Source: Pseudomonadales bacterium (GTDB lineage: Bacteria > Pseudomonadota > Gammaproteobacteria > Pseudomonadales > Pseudohongiellaceae). From it: a stretch of 58,702 bases of DNA. The stretch is from contig JAJDSZ010000068.1 in NCBI GenBank assembly GCA_022827425.1, positions 1 to 58,702 of the forward strand. Direction: 5' to 3'. The translations under genes and the position numbers were made by a program. Positions 8,995 to 17,691 of the stretch are shown here, piece by piece (the first letter of the stretch is position 1; each line of letters begins with the position of its first letter). The notes beneath the pieces are model-generated. The model saw nothing but the letters and a program-made list of their open reading frames with translations. It ran no database searches and had not been told where the DNA came from.

Positions 8995-10206
8995 ATGAAC
9001 ATGCACCAGAGGACGCGCAGGAAAGCCGGGATGGACAGCAGCGCGAATCACCGTCATGGCGCGACACGACTTCAGGGCGTGAACCCGTTCCGGGTGATGC
9101 TGGTTTTCAACCGCGCCGCGGAACTGGAAAGACAGGGCCGCAAGATCGTACATATGGAAGCCGGCGAGCCGGACTTCGCCACCGCCGGAACTATTCGCGA
9201 GGCCGCCAAGCGCGCCCTGGACGCCGGCCTGACCCAATACACCCAGGCGCCGGGCATTCCCGAATTGCGCGACGCCCTGGTGGACCATTACCGCGAACGG
9301 CATGGACTCGAACTGCCCAGGGAACGGATTCTGATCACCCTCGGCGCCAGCGGCGGCCTGGCGATTCTGTCCAACCTGCTGCTGCGGCCCGGCGCCGGCG
9401 TGCTGCTGACCGATCCTTCGTATCCCTGCTACCGCAACCTCGTGCGGCTCGCCGGGGCGGATGCGCAATTGATGCCGATCGGCGTGGAGGAAGATTTTCA
9501 ACCTTCGGTGGCCTTGCTGGAAAGGCATCGCCGGGACCACACCGCGGGCCTTTGGCTCGCTTCCCCCGGCAATCCCACCGGCGCCGTCATTCCCCGGCGG
9601 CAGTTGCGGGATATCAGCGACTGGGCCGATGCCGCGGGCGCCCACCTGCTGCTCGACGAGACCTACCATGGCCTGCATTATGTGAAAGACATGCCCAGTA
9701 TTCTGGAAATAAATCCGGGCGCCTTTGTGGTCAACAGTTTCTCCAAGTACTTTGGCATGACGGGATGGCGGCTTGGCTGGATCGTGGTCCCCGAGGATCA
9801 GGTGGAGGCCGCCAATATTCTCGCCCAGAATCTGTTCATATCGCCTTCCAGCTTCGCCCAGCACGCCGCGCTGGAGGCGTTTGCGCCCGCGTCCCGGGAA
9901 ATCTTCGAGCAGCGCCGGGCGGCGTTTCGCGAGCGCCGGGATTATCTCGCCGCCGAGCTTTCCGCACTCGGCATGTTGCTGCCCCGGGAAATCCAGGGCG
10001 CCTTTTACGCCTATGCCAACATCTCGGCTTTCAGCCGCGACAGCGAGGCGTTTTGCACGCGGATGCTGGAAGAGCATGGCGTGGCAATGACGCCGGGAAC
10101 CGATTTCGGCGAAATCAACGGCAATGAATACGTGCGGATGGCGTTTACCACGGGCATGGAAGACTTGAAACTCGGCGTGGAACGGCTTCGAAGGGCGCTT
10201 GGATGA
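8995..10206 (+). CDS. PLP-dependent aminotransferase, class I/II (aspartate aminotransferase fold)
   Basis: 403-residue cytoplasmic fold-type I PLP enzyme. Seen: TQYTQAPGIPELRDAL near residue 80, the cofactor segment SPGNPTGAVIP, DETYHGLHY, and the Schiff-base lysine in NSFSKYFGMTGWRLGW; a conserved arginine lies near the end (YVRMAFTTG). Substrate is not deducible; homologues beside sfsA and dksA in Pseudomonas are annotated only as aminotransferases. The ATG at 8995 has AGGATG just upstream; an internal ATG at 9031 is an alternative. sfsA follows about 106 bases after its stop, on the same strand. Confidence 0.88.
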   Translation: MNMHQRTRRKAGMDSSANHRHGATRLQGVNPFRVMLVFNRAAELERQGRKIVHMEAGEPDFATAGTIREAAKRALDAGLTQYTQAPGIPELRDALVDHYRERHGLELPRERILITLGASGGLAILSNLLLRPGAGVLLTDPSYPCYRNLVRLAGADAQLMPIGVEEDFQPSVALLERHRRDHTAGLWLASPGNPTGAVIPRRQLRDISDWADAAGAHLLLDETYHGLHYVKDMPSILEINPGAFVVNSFSKYFGMTGWRLGWIVVPEDQVEAANILAQNLFISPSSFAQHAALEAFAPASREIFEQRRAAFRERRDYLAAELSALGMLLPREIQGAFYAYANISAFSRDSEAFCTRMLEEHGVAMTPGTDFGEINGNEYVRMAFTTGMEDLKLGVERLRRALG

Positions 10207-10312
10207 TTGAATGTTATCGCAAGCTGCCCGTTCGCTTTCCGTCGGCGGCCGAATGCTTTCCCGGCTGGCGCCGGGCCCCTTTCGACCGCCGACGCGCTCA
10301 CTGCGGTGTTCA

Positions 10313-11023
10313 ATGAACTATCCTGGCGTCTTGGAGCAGGGGATACTGGTTCGGCGTTACAAGCGGTTTCTGGCGGATGTGAAAACGCCCGGGGGAGAGG
10401 TGTTGACGGTGCATTGCCCGAATACCGGGTCGATGCGGAATTGCTGCGCGCCGGGGAGCCGGGTCTGGTATACGGATTCCGGCAATCCCGGCCGCAAGTA
10501 TCCCCATACCTGGCAAATCGTCGAAGTGGACCGCCGCCACCTGGTGGGGATCAATACCAATATGGCCAATCCACTGGTGGAGGAAGCCATTGGCAATGGC
10601 CTGGTGGATTCGCTGGCCGGGCATGACGGATTCAAGCGCGAGGCGGCTTATCTGTCCGGCGCCGGACGCGCGGACTTCCTGGTCAGTCTGGCGGGCCAGA
10701 CGTGCCATGTGGAAGTCAAGAACGTCAGCCTCGCCGAAGACGCGGGCGTGGGGCTGTTTCCCGATGCGGTCACCACACGGGGACAGCGTCATTTGCGCGA
10801 ACTTGCGGCGTTGCGCCGCGCGGGACTTCGCGGCATGGTGATTTTTTGCGTGGCCCATAGTGGCGTGACCGAGGTTCGCCCCGCGGACGCCATCGACCCG
10901 CGCTTTGGCGAGTTGCTGCGCGAGGCCGCCGCGGTCGGCGTGGAACTGCATGCCTTCGGCGCAAGCTATGACCTTGGCGCGGGAACCGTACAGCTTGACC
11001 GGGAAATTCCCGTGCGTCTGTGA
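10313..11023 (+). CDS. sfsA: Sugar fermentation stimulation protein homologue SfsA
   Basis: 236 residues from the ATG at 10313 (MNYPGVLEQGILVRRYKRF), matching the length of E. coli SfsA (234). Family motifs seen: VHCPNTGSMRNCCAPGS, KYPHTWQIVEVD, GRADFLV, VEVKNVSL and FPDAVTTRGQRHLREL. The ADFLV...VEVKN block resembles a PD-(D/E)XK nuclease core, which has been proposed for the family, but the biochemical role is not settled. A longer frame from 10211 adds an unconserved leader and was not used. Downstream, a copy of the window's palindromic repeat separates it from a convergent gene. Confidence 0.93.
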   Translation: MNYPGVLEQGILVRRYKRFLADVKTPGGEVLTVHCPNTGSMRNCCAPGSRVWYTDSGNPGRKYPHTWQIVEVDRRHLVGINTNMANPLVEEAIGNGLVDSLAGHDGFKREAAYLSGAGRADFLVSLAGQTCHVEVKNVSLAEDAGVGLFPDAVTTRGQRHLRELAALRRAGLRGMVIFCVAHSGVTEVRPADAIDPRFGELLREAAAVGVELHAFGASYDLGAGTVQLDREIPVRL

Positions 11024-11054
11024 ATGCACCCGCTTGTGTCGGGGGCTCCTGCTT

Positions 11055-11094
11055 GCGATTCCGCGACTCCGCTTCGCTCCGCGCGGAATGACGG
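11055..11094. repeat. Dispersed palindromic repeat, single unit
   Basis: One arm of the repeat family described in the findings: it runs from GCGATTCCGCGACT to GCGCGGAATGACGG and is itself an imperfect hairpin (TTCCGCG ... CGCGGAA). It lies between the convergent ends of sfsA and the Rieske gene and could act as a bidirectional terminator, though no T-run follows it. Confidence 0.75.
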
Positions 11095-11142
11095 AAAAGG
11101 GGGGCTTCGTATTGCGCGGAATCTCCCCGGGTCGGCCTCCGG

Positions 11143-11484
11143 CTAGCCGGTGGCCTCCGCAATCCGGGCCGGGTCCACGCTCACCATCCCGTCGATGATC
11201 TTGAAGGGTACGGCGAACAGGTGCTGCCCATGGCACGGCCCCGCGAGGCAAAGGCCGTCCTCGATGCGGAACAGGGCGCCGTGGGTGACGCACTGGATCA
11301 GGGCGCCGTCCGGGTCGAGAAACTTGTCCTCTTCCCAGTTCAGCGGCGTGCCGAGATGTGGGCAGGAGTTGCGGTACAGGTAGAGCCGGCCATCCTTGCG
11401 CACGAGGAAAAACTGCTCCCGGTCGAGTTCGACTTCCCTGCAGAAGCCTTCGGCCACTTCATCGGCGGCGATCAGGCTGATCAT
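11143..11484 (-). CDS. Rieske [2Fe-2S] domain protein
   Basis: 113-residue single-domain Rieske protein. The two cluster-binding boxes are NSCPHLGTPL (Cys, His) and CVTHGALF (Cys, His), separated by about 19 residues, so the cluster ligands are complete. There is no signal peptide or membrane anchor, so it is a soluble cytoplasmic ferredoxin-like protein, perhaps an electron carrier or a nitrite-reductase-small-subunit/dioxygenase-ferredoxin type. The start ATG at 11484 overlaps the stop of the upstream PLP enzyme (ATGA), pointing to translational coupling. No redox partner is encoded nearby. Function beyond electron transfer is unknown. Confidence 0.85.
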   Translation of the reverse strand: MISLIAADEVAEGFCREVELDREQFFLVRKDGRLYLYRNSCPHLGTPLNWEEDKFLDPDGALIQCVTHGALFRIEDGLCLAGPCHGQHLFAVPFKIIDGMVSVDPARIAEATG

Positions 11485-12722
11485 GGCCGGCAACGGTCCA
11501 GCGCCTGGTTGAAATCCCCGATCAGGTCGGTCCGGTCCTCGATGCCGATGGAAAAGCGCAGCATCGACTCGCCGATGCCCATGGCCTCGCGCCGCTCGTG
11601 GCCCATTTCAAAATAGATCGTATGGGCCACGGGGATGCCGAGACTGCGGTTGTCGCCGAGATTGCTCGAGGACAGCACGATTTCCAGGCTGTCGAGAAAA
11701 TCGAAACAGTCGATGCCCGGCGCGAGATCGATACTGAACACCGCGCCGAAAGCGCCGAACAGCTTGCCGGCGCGCTGGTGCTGGGGGTGGTCCGGCAGGC
11801 CCGGATAGTACACCTTCGCCACCGCCGGGTGCGCCGCGCACAGCCCGGCCAGCGCCATGGCGTTGGCGCAGGCCCGGTCCATCCGCAGCGGCAGGGTTTC
11901 CGAGCCCACCGCGAGCGTATGGGCGGCTTCCGGCGCCAGGGAAGCGCCCATGTCCCGCAGGCCTTTCTTGCGGATCTGCAGCAATCCCCATTCGCCGCTG
12001 TCGCCCTTGCGGTAGAGGTCGAGAATGTTGGGGAAGCCGCTCCAGTCAAAACAGCCGGTATCGGTGACCGCGCCGCCCAGGGCGTTGCCGTGGCCGCCGA
12101 TGCACTTGGTCAGCGAGTTCACCACGAGGCCGGCGCCGGCGGCTTTCGGTCGGTACAGATGGGGCGATGTCATGGTGTTGTCCACCACATACAGCAGTCC
12201 ATGCTCCCGGCACAGCGCGCCGATGCCTTCGAGGTCGGCGATCTGGGTTCCCGGATTGGCGATGGTTTCGACAAAAACCAGCCGGGTTTCGGGGCGGATT
12301 TTTGCCGCCACCGCGCCGGCGCTGGTGGCGTCGACAAAATCGACGGCAATGCCAAGCCGCTCCAGGTTGCGGAAAAAACTGTTGCTGTTGCCGAACAGGA
12401 AAGCGCTGGCAATCAGATGGTCGCCAGCCTTGAGCAGGGGCAGGGTCACCGCTGCGATGGCCGCCATGCCGGTGCTGAAGGCGATGCTGTCCCTGCCGTC
12501 TTCCATGGCGCTGATCCGCTGCTGCAGCGCGGCGACCGTGGGGTTCGCCTGACGCCCATAGGCATAGCCCTGGCGTTTGCCCTGAAAGACTTCGGCAAGC
12601 TCCCGGGCGTCATCGTAGGCATAGGCCACCGACGGATGCACCGGTTTGTGCAGCACGCCGTGTTCCGGGCCGCCCGCGCGGTCCGAATGCAGATTGCGGG
12701 TGGTAAAGCCTTTGGATGGCAT
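11481..12722 (-). CDS. Cys/Met metabolism PLP enzyme, cystathionine gamma-synthase family
   Basis: 413 residues of the trans-sulfuration PLP family (cystathionine gamma-synthase, gamma-lyase, methionine gamma-lyase, O-acyl-homoserine sulfhydrylases). Seen: YGRQANPTVAALQQRISAME, the cofactor stacking region AFSTGMAAIAAV, ETIANPGTQI, DNTMTSPHLYRP, and the PLP lysine in VNSLTKCIGGHGNALGG. Near the C-terminus SSSNLGDNRSL and SIGIED are typical. The precise reaction cannot be chosen from the sequence. The gene overlaps the downstream Rieske gene by four bases and lies 30 bases after an unknown membrane-anchored protein; the three form a likely operon. Confidence 0.85.
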   Translation of the reverse strand: MPSKGFTTRNLHSDRAGGPEHGVLHKPVHPSVAYAYDDARELAEVFQGKRQGYAYGRQANPTVAALQQRISAMEDGRDSIAFSTGMAAIAAVTLPLLKAGDHLIASAFLFGNSNSFFRNLERLGIAVDFVDATSAGAVAAKIRPETRLVFVETIANPGTQIADLEGIGALCREHGLLYVVDNTMTSPHLYRPKAAGAGLVVNSLTKCIGGHGNALGGAVTDTGCFDWSGFPNILDLYRKGDSGEWGLLQIRKKGLRDMGASLAPEAAHTLAVGSETLPLRMDRACANAMALAGLCAAHPAVAKVYYPGLPDHPQHQRAGKLFGAFGAVFSIDLAPGIDCFDFLDSLEIVLSSSNLGDNRSLGIPVAHTIYFEMGHERREAMGIGESMLRFSIGIEDRTDLIGDFNQALDRCRP

Positions 12723-12752
12723 GGCAGGGAATCCCGCGGCGGGCGGAGCCGC

Positions 12753-14099
12753 CTACAAACCGGCGAAAGCGCGGCTGGATTCTATCAGAAGCTGTATTTC
12801 AGCGACTCGCCGGCGGTAGGCGAGGCTGCCGGTGTCCCGGTACAGCTCGCTGAAATCTTCCTGGGTCAAGCCGTCCCGGTTGTTGCCCACCGCGGGCATG
12901 TAATCGGAATCCGATCGCAACTCGCTCATGCGGCGCTGCAATTCCAGGGCGCTTTCCCGGTCCCGGGTGGCGAGCCGGGCGAGGGTGACTCCGGTGCTGT
13001 TGGCGGTAAGATCGGAAAAACTGAAGCCGGACCGGTGCCTGGCGTCATAGGATTCCTTGGCGGTTGACAACATCGTCGCCAGCTCCGGGCCGAGGGCAAC
13101 CGTAATCGCCGCGATCGAAGTCAGATGCTGGGCCAGATCCTGCCGCCGCAACAGGCGCACTTCAACGAACTGCGCCGCTGGCGCGGCGCCGGCGGCTTCC
13201 ATCCCCACCAGCCGGGCGATGTCCTCGCCGTTCACATAGACCGCCAGGGTTTGCAGCAGGGCCTGGTTTTCCGCAATGGGGTCGCTGCCCGCGGCGGATT
13301 TGCGCCGGGCTTCCCCGAACAGCGGCGCCAGCAGTCGGCTCAGGGGAATCGCCCGCTCGTCCGGCGGAATATCCCGGGCCACCTCGCCGATGACGGAGTA
13401 ATACTCGACAATGCGCTGGCGGTCGGATTCCGACAGGAGCCATTGCCGCGCCTGATCGCCGGCCCGGGACAGCAGTTCCGGGTCCCAGTGCAACTGGATG
13501 CGGATTTCATCGGAAGCCAGGCTGAGTTCATTCACATTGGCCAGCAGGCGGGCCGCTTCGGCTTGCAGGGGTTCTTCCGAAGCCAGCGCCTCGCCCTGGC
13601 TCGGCGCCAGCCAGCCAATCAGCATGCGGGGGATGGGCAGGTAGCCCAGGCGCAGGCCGCCCAGCGCGGGCCGCCCCTGGTCGATGATGATTTCGCCGCG
13701 CAGATTCATGTAGCTGGGCACGGCAGTCCCCAGAGAGCGGCTGACTTCGAATCCCAGGGCGTCCTCGCGCAAATCCACCCGGGCCGCCCAGGCCGGGCTC
13801 AGGCGCGACAGGGACAGCAGATGGCGCCCGAGCAGATTCAGCTCCTCCTGATTCCAGCGCAATTCGTGAAGTCCCGCCACGCCGGGGTCCGCGGGTACGC
13901 TGTCAAGCAACAGACCTTCGATCCGAACCGCCTCGGCCCGGCTCAACTGCGGGCGCGTCTCCACCAACGGGGTGAATTGCAGGCAAAGCAACACCGGCGC
14001 CGCAAGCACGCCGAGCGCCGACAGCCAGAACCAGATGCGAGGCCATCCTGCCCTGCGCTCCGACGTGTGAAAAAGATTTCGCCTTGTGTGTTGCCCCAT
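12753..14099 (-). CDS. Conserved membrane-anchored protein of unknown function
   Basis: 448 residues. After about 20 basic residues there is one membrane span (WFWLSALGVLAAPVLLCL); the remainder is probably periplasmic and largely helical. Conserved-looking segments include HELRWNQEELNLLGRHLLSLSRL, which suggests a YhdP/AsmA-like bend but is not diagnostic, and the C-terminal stretch ATRDRESALELQRRMSELRS followed by YMPAVGNNRDGLTQEDF. I have the impression of a conserved gammaproteobacterial family without a known role. It heads a minus-strand unit with the PLP enzyme (30-base gap) and the Rieske protein. No catalytic motif is evident. Confidence 0.7.
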   Translation of the reverse strand: MGQHTRRNLFHTSERRAGWPRIWFWLSALGVLAAPVLLCLQFTPLVETRPQLSRAEAVRIEGLLLDSVPADPGVAGLHELRWNQEELNLLGRHLLSLSRLSPAWAARVDLREDALGFEVSRSLGTAVPSYMNLRGEIIIDQGRPALGGLRLGYLPIPRMLIGWLAPSQGEALASEEPLQAEAARLLANVNELSLASDEIRIQLHWDPELLSRAGDQARQWLLSESDRQRIVEYYSVIGEVARDIPPDERAIPLSRLLAPLFGEARRKSAAGSDPIAENQALLQTLAVYVNGEDIARLVGMEAAGAAPAAQFVEVRLLRRQDLAQHLTSIAAITVALGPELATMLSTAKESYDARHRSGFSFSDLTANSTGVTLARLATRDRESALELQRRMSELRSDSDYMPAVGNNRDGLTQEDFSELYRDTGSLAYRRRVAEIQLLIESSRAFAGL

Positions 14100-14178
14100 G
14101 GGTCCACCACGCCAGACATTGCCACGAATTGAATCAGATGCGCTCCCGTTGCGTCAATTCCCGGCATACCTCCGACGC

Positions 14179-14231
14179 CATCCTGCGACTACGCGCGGAA
14201 TGAAGGGAAAAGGGGATACGCGGAATGACGG
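14179..14231. repeat. Dispersed palindromic repeat, degenerate copy
   Basis: Contains CATCCTGCGACT, CGCGCGGAATGA and a second GCGGAATGACGG, matching one arm of the repeat family with a partial duplication. It lies in the divergent gap between the unknown membrane protein and the lipoprotein gene. A TATAAT at 14239-14244 follows immediately and may serve the lipoprotein gene. Confidence 0.6.
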
Positions 14232-14280
14232 TAAGGGCTATAATGTCGGCACAGTCTCAAGCGGGCGCTTGATTGCACTC

Positions 14281-14940
14281 ATGACAAACGGTTTCTCCCT
14301 GGTGTTCGAATTGCGGCGGCATGTCCCGGTCGCATTGCTTGCCTTGCTGCTTGCGGCCTGCGCGTCGACTTCCGAAAGCCCCGCCGAAACCGCCCCCGAG
14401 GCTTCCGCGGCCACCGAAGAAGAGCAGTTGCGTCGGCAGCAGGCCGCCGAAGCCGCGGCCCGGGCACGGCGAATCGCCGAGGCCGAACGGCAGCGTCAGG
14501 AGGAACTCCAGCGCCAGGCCGAACTGGCCGGGCAACGCGCCGAAGCCGAGCGGGAAGCGGCGGAAGCGCGCCAGCGAGCCGCGGAGCGGGAGCGGCTTGC
14601 GCAGGAACAACTCGCCCTTGAGCGGGAGCGGCAGGAACAGGAGAGGCTGGCGGCCATCGCCGCCGAGCGCGAGGAGAAACTTGCCCGCATCGAGGCGCTC
14701 GAAACCCGCATCAATGAATTGCAGGCCCAGGTTGTGGCCGGCGACGCCCAAAACGACGCCCTGCGCGAGGCGGTGCTCGTTTCCGAACAACTGCTTGCCC
14801 TGCTCACCGAAGAACAGGCCCGCTACGAGGAAGACAATCTCGACGCCGCCGGCAACCTGATCGACCCGCCCGCAACCGACGCCATCGCCGAACTCGAAGC
14901 CCGCCGCAACGGCCTACTCGAGCAAATCAACGCCTGCTGA
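14281..14940 (+). CDS. Predicted lipoprotein with long charged coiled coil
   Basis: 219 residues from the ATG at 14281. The N-terminus has a signal peptide ending in the lipobox LLAAC (PVALLALLLAACASTSE), so the mature protein should start with a lipidated cysteine. Residues from about 45 to 165 are almost entirely Glu/Arg/Gln/Ala (EEQLRRQQAAEAAARARRI and similar) and should form one long helix or coiled coil, reminiscent of TolA-like or cell-division spacer segments; no C-terminal domain is recognisable. A longer frame from 14086 lacks a signal and was rejected. Function unknown; likely an envelope spacer or scaffold. Confidence 0.7.
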   Translation: MTNGFSLVFELRRHVPVALLALLLAACASTSESPAETAPEASAATEEEQLRRQQAAEAAARARRIAEAERQRQEELQRQAELAGQRAEAEREAAEARQRAAERERLAQEQLALERERQEQERLAAIAAEREEKLARIEALETRINELQAQVVAGDAQNDALREAVLVSEQLLALLTEEQARYEEDNLDAAGNLIDPPATDAIAELEARRNGLLEQINAC

Positions 14941-15033
14941 AGTCGCTTCTTCCTGTCATTCGCGCGCTTCTTTTGCCAGCGCTCTTGTGATAAAGTGCGC
15001 GGCTTTGAGCGCCAACCGGGGAGAACCTTTCGC

Positions 15034-17163
15034 ATGGCTTCGCAACTCACCATCGTGGTGACCACATTGCTGTCCCTGATGGGACTCGGGATCGCCTGGT
15101 ACTACATGAAAAAGGTAGTCAGCATCCCATTGGATCTGGACCTGAATGAAGAAGACAGCAAGCGGCTGAAGTTCATTCATGGCGCCATCGCCAGCGGCGC
15201 CATGGCTTTCCTGAAACAGGAATACCGCGTCCTGACCATTTTCATGGTGGCCTTTGCGCTGGTCATCGCGGTTCTCATCGACGACACCCATACCCCCGGC
15301 TACCGCGAAGGCATCTACACCGCCATCGCGTTTCTGTTCGGCGCGGCGATTTCCATCGCCTCGGGCTACATCGGCATGAAAGTCGCCACCCAGGGCAATG
15401 CGCGCACCACGGTTTCCGCCAGAAAGGACATTTCCAGCGCTTTCGATGTGGCCATCGATTCCGGGGCGGTGATGGGCTTTGCCCTGGTGGGTCTGGCGAC
15501 GCTGGGGCTGGTGGTGATCTATGTGGTCATGTCCATGCTGATGTCGGGGCTGGGGCCGGACAATAACCACATCCTGATGGAAGTCATCGCCGGGTTCGGG
15601 CTCGGCGGCTCCACCATCGCCCTTTTCGCCCGGGTCGGCGGCGGCATCTTCACCAAGGCCGCCGATGTGGGCGCCGATCTGGTGGGCAAGGTCGAAAAGG
15701 GCATCCCCGAGGATGACCCGCGCAATCCCGCGGTGATTGCCGACAACGTCGGCGACAATGTGGGCGATGTCGCCGGCATGGGTGCCGACCTGTTCGGCTC
15801 CTGTGCGGAAAGCACTTGCGCCGCCATGGTGATCAGCGCGGTGGTCTTCGCCATGGACCCCAACGCGCTGCTGTATCCCGTGCTGATCAGCGCCGTGGGC
15901 ATTCCGGTGAGCTTCGTCACCAAGCTCGTCGTCGGCGTCGAGACCGAAGACGACGTGGCGCCGGCGCTGATGAAACTGCTGGTCATTTCCAGCGCGCTGA
16001 TGGCGGCGATCATGTATTTCTTCACCCTGCTGCTGGTGCCCGAGTTTTTCACCCTCAATGGCGAGGAATACACCAACATGGGCGTGTACTGGTGTTTTCT
16101 GTCGGGGCTGGTGGCCGGCCTGGCGGTGGGCCTGCTGACGGGGTATTACACTTCCGAGAATTATGAACCGGTCAAGGATCTGGCCAAATCCTGCGAAACC
16201 GGCGTCGCCACCAATATCATCTTCGGTTTGGCGCTGGGCTATCGCAGCACGGTGCTTCCCTATCTCTGCATCGCGGTGAGCATTTTCGTTTCCTGGCAAC
16301 TGGCCGGCATGTACGGCGTGGCCATTGCTTCCCTGGGCATGCTGGGCACGCTGGTCATCGCCCTGATGATCGACGCCTACGGCCCGGTGGCGGACAATGC
16401 CGGCGGCATCGCCGAGATGGTGGGCCTGCCGAAGGAAGTGCGCCGCCGCACCGATATTCTCGATTCCGCCGGCAACACCACCGCCGCCATCGGCAAGGGT
16501 TTCGCCATCGGCGCGGCGATCCTGACTTCCCTGGCGCTGTTCGCGGCATTCATCACCGCGGCGTCCAACCTGCGCGGCGAGCCCATCAGCATGAGCCTGC
16601 TCGATCCGCTGGTCTACACCTCCCTTTTCATCGGCGCGGTGCTGCCCTTCCTGTTCACCGCCATGACCATGAAATCCGTCGGCCGGGCGGCCTTTGACAT
16701 GATCGCCGAGGTGCGCCGGCAGTTTCAGACGATTCCCGGCATCATGGAAGGCACCGGCCAGCCGGATTACGCCGAGTGCGTGGCGATTTCCACCAGGGCG
16801 GCATTGCGGGAAATGATCGCTCCCGGGGTTCTCATCATGGGAACGCCCCTGCTGGCGGGATTTTTGTTCGGCGTGGAAGCGGTGGCCGGAATCCTGGCCG
16901 GCTCCCTGGTGGCGGGCGGCGTGCTGGCGATCGCATCGTCCAACAGCGGCGGCGCCTGGGACAACGCCAAGAAGTTCATCGAGGCGGGCCATTTCGGCGG
17001 CAAGGGTTCAGAGCAGCACAAGGCCTCGGTGGTGGGGGATACCGTTGGCGACCCGCTGAAGGACACTTCGGGGCCTTCGTTGAATATTCTGATCAAGTTG
17101 TCGGCTATCCTTAGTCTGGTGTTTGCGCCTTTCTTCGTGAACTTCGGTGGGATTTTGTTGTAA
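15034..17163 (+). CDS. hppA: Membrane-bound ion-pumping pyrophosphatase, K+-dependent type
   Basis: 709-residue multi-span pump that couples PPi hydrolysis to cation export. Substrate motifs are present: [21 protein letters not shown] with [20 protein letters not shown], and near the end [10 protein letters not shown] and [15 protein letters not shown]. Potassium dependence is inferred from A484 and G487 ([10 protein letters not shown]), where K+-independent enzymes have Lys and Thr. The helix-6 gate glutamate is not at its common place (ADLFE...): position 255 is Gly and E259, one turn on, replaces it ([10 protein letters not shown]). This matches my recollection of the Flavobacterium johnsoniae-type H+-pumping group, so proton transport is more likely than sodium. 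Start chosen at MASQLTIVV. Confidence 0.95.
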   Translation: MASQLTIVVTTLLSLMGLGIAWYYMKKVVSIPLDLDLNEEDSKRLKFIHGAIASGAMAFLKQEYRVLTIFMVAFALVIAVLIDDTHTPGYREGIYTAIAFLFGAAISIASGYIGMKVATQGNARTTVSARKDISSAFDVAIDSGAVMGFALVGLATLGLVVIYVVMSMLMSGLGPDNNHILMEVIAGFGLGGSTIALFARVGGGIFTKAADVGADLVGKVEKGIPEDDPRNPAVIADNVGDNVGDVAGMGADLFGSCAESTCAAMVISAVVFAMDPNALLYPVLISAVGIPVSFVTKLVVGVETEDDVAPALMKLLVISSALMAAIMYFFTLLLVPEFFTLNGEEYTNMGVYWCFLSGLVAGLAVGLLTGYYTSENYEPVKDLAKSCETGVATNIIFGLALGYRSTVLPYLCIAVSIFVSWQLAGMYGVAIASLGMLGTLVIALMIDAYGPVADNAGGIAEMVGLPKEVRRRTDILDSAGNTTAAIGKGFAIGAAILTSLALFAAFITAASNLRGEPISMSLLDPLVYTSLFIGAVLPFLFTAMTMKSVGRAAFDMIAEVRRQFQTIPGIMEGTGQPDYAECVAISTRAALREMIAPGVLIMGTPLLAGFLFGVEAVAGILAGSLVAGGVLAIASSNSGGAWDNAKKFIEAGHFGGKGSEQHKASVVGDTVGDPLKDTSGPSLNILIKLSAILSLVFAPFFVNFGGILL

Positions 17164-17164
17164 T

Positions 17165-17689
17165 TCAACGTGCGGCAAGCGATTCGAAGTGGTATAGCAC
17201 CCATTCCCGGGTTTCGGTCGTGGCGCCGGTGGCGGCTTCCGAAATCCGGGTTTCCACATTCTGAACGCACTGGTAGATTCGGAAGGACTCGGTGTTCTCG
17301 ATGATGAGGTTGCGCACCGAGGGATTGAGCGTGTAGTTGGAAATCTCCACGAGTCGCCAGTCGCCGGCCAGGGTATCGCTGACGCACTCGCTCTCGCCGA
17401 GCAGGTCGACATATTCCATTTCCCGCTCGGCATAGCCGCCCGCGGGCACATCGAGCCCAAGCCGCAATACCAGCGAGCCGCCGCCCGGCGCTTGCAGATC
17501 CACAAAATCGATGCTTTCAATCCGGACTTCGGTCGCCAGGGGATTGAACGCCACCACTCGCAGCAGATCCCGGTTGTTCGCCTGCCAGCTTGCCGAATAG
17601 AAAGCGAATTTGACGCCTTCCCCCGTCTGGCCCGCTGCTGTCGTTGAGCAAAGCAGCAGCGCCGCCATCAGGATCACATTGCGGAGCAC
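17165..17689 (-). CDS. Secreted protein of unknown function
   Basis: 174 residues with a clear signal peptide (MLRNVILMAALLLCSTTAAG, cleavage near AAG-QT). The mature part is rich in beta-type sequence (LLRVVAFNPLATEVRIESIDFVDLQ) with two cysteines (ESECVSD and YQCVQN) that could form a disulfide. No family was recognised. It starts two bases after the stop... in transcription order it follows the M16 protease gene with a two-base gap, so the two are probably co-transcribed, and it ends convergently against hppA with one base between stops. A periplasmic or surface role is inferred only from the signal peptide. Confidence 0.65.
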   Translation of the reverse strand: MLRNVILMAALLLCSTTAAGQTGEGVKFAFYSASWQANNRDLLRVVAFNPLATEVRIESIDFVDLQAPGGGSLVLRLGLDVPAGGYAEREMEYVDLLGESECVSDTLAGDWRLVEISNYTLNPSVRNLIIENTESFRIYQCVQNVETRISEAATGATTETREWVLYHFESLAAR

Positions 17690-17691
17690 GG

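Noticed and set aside
14956..16992. A 678-codon open frame on the minus strand
   Set aside because: Shadow of hppA; His/Gln/Asp-rich with no recognisable family.
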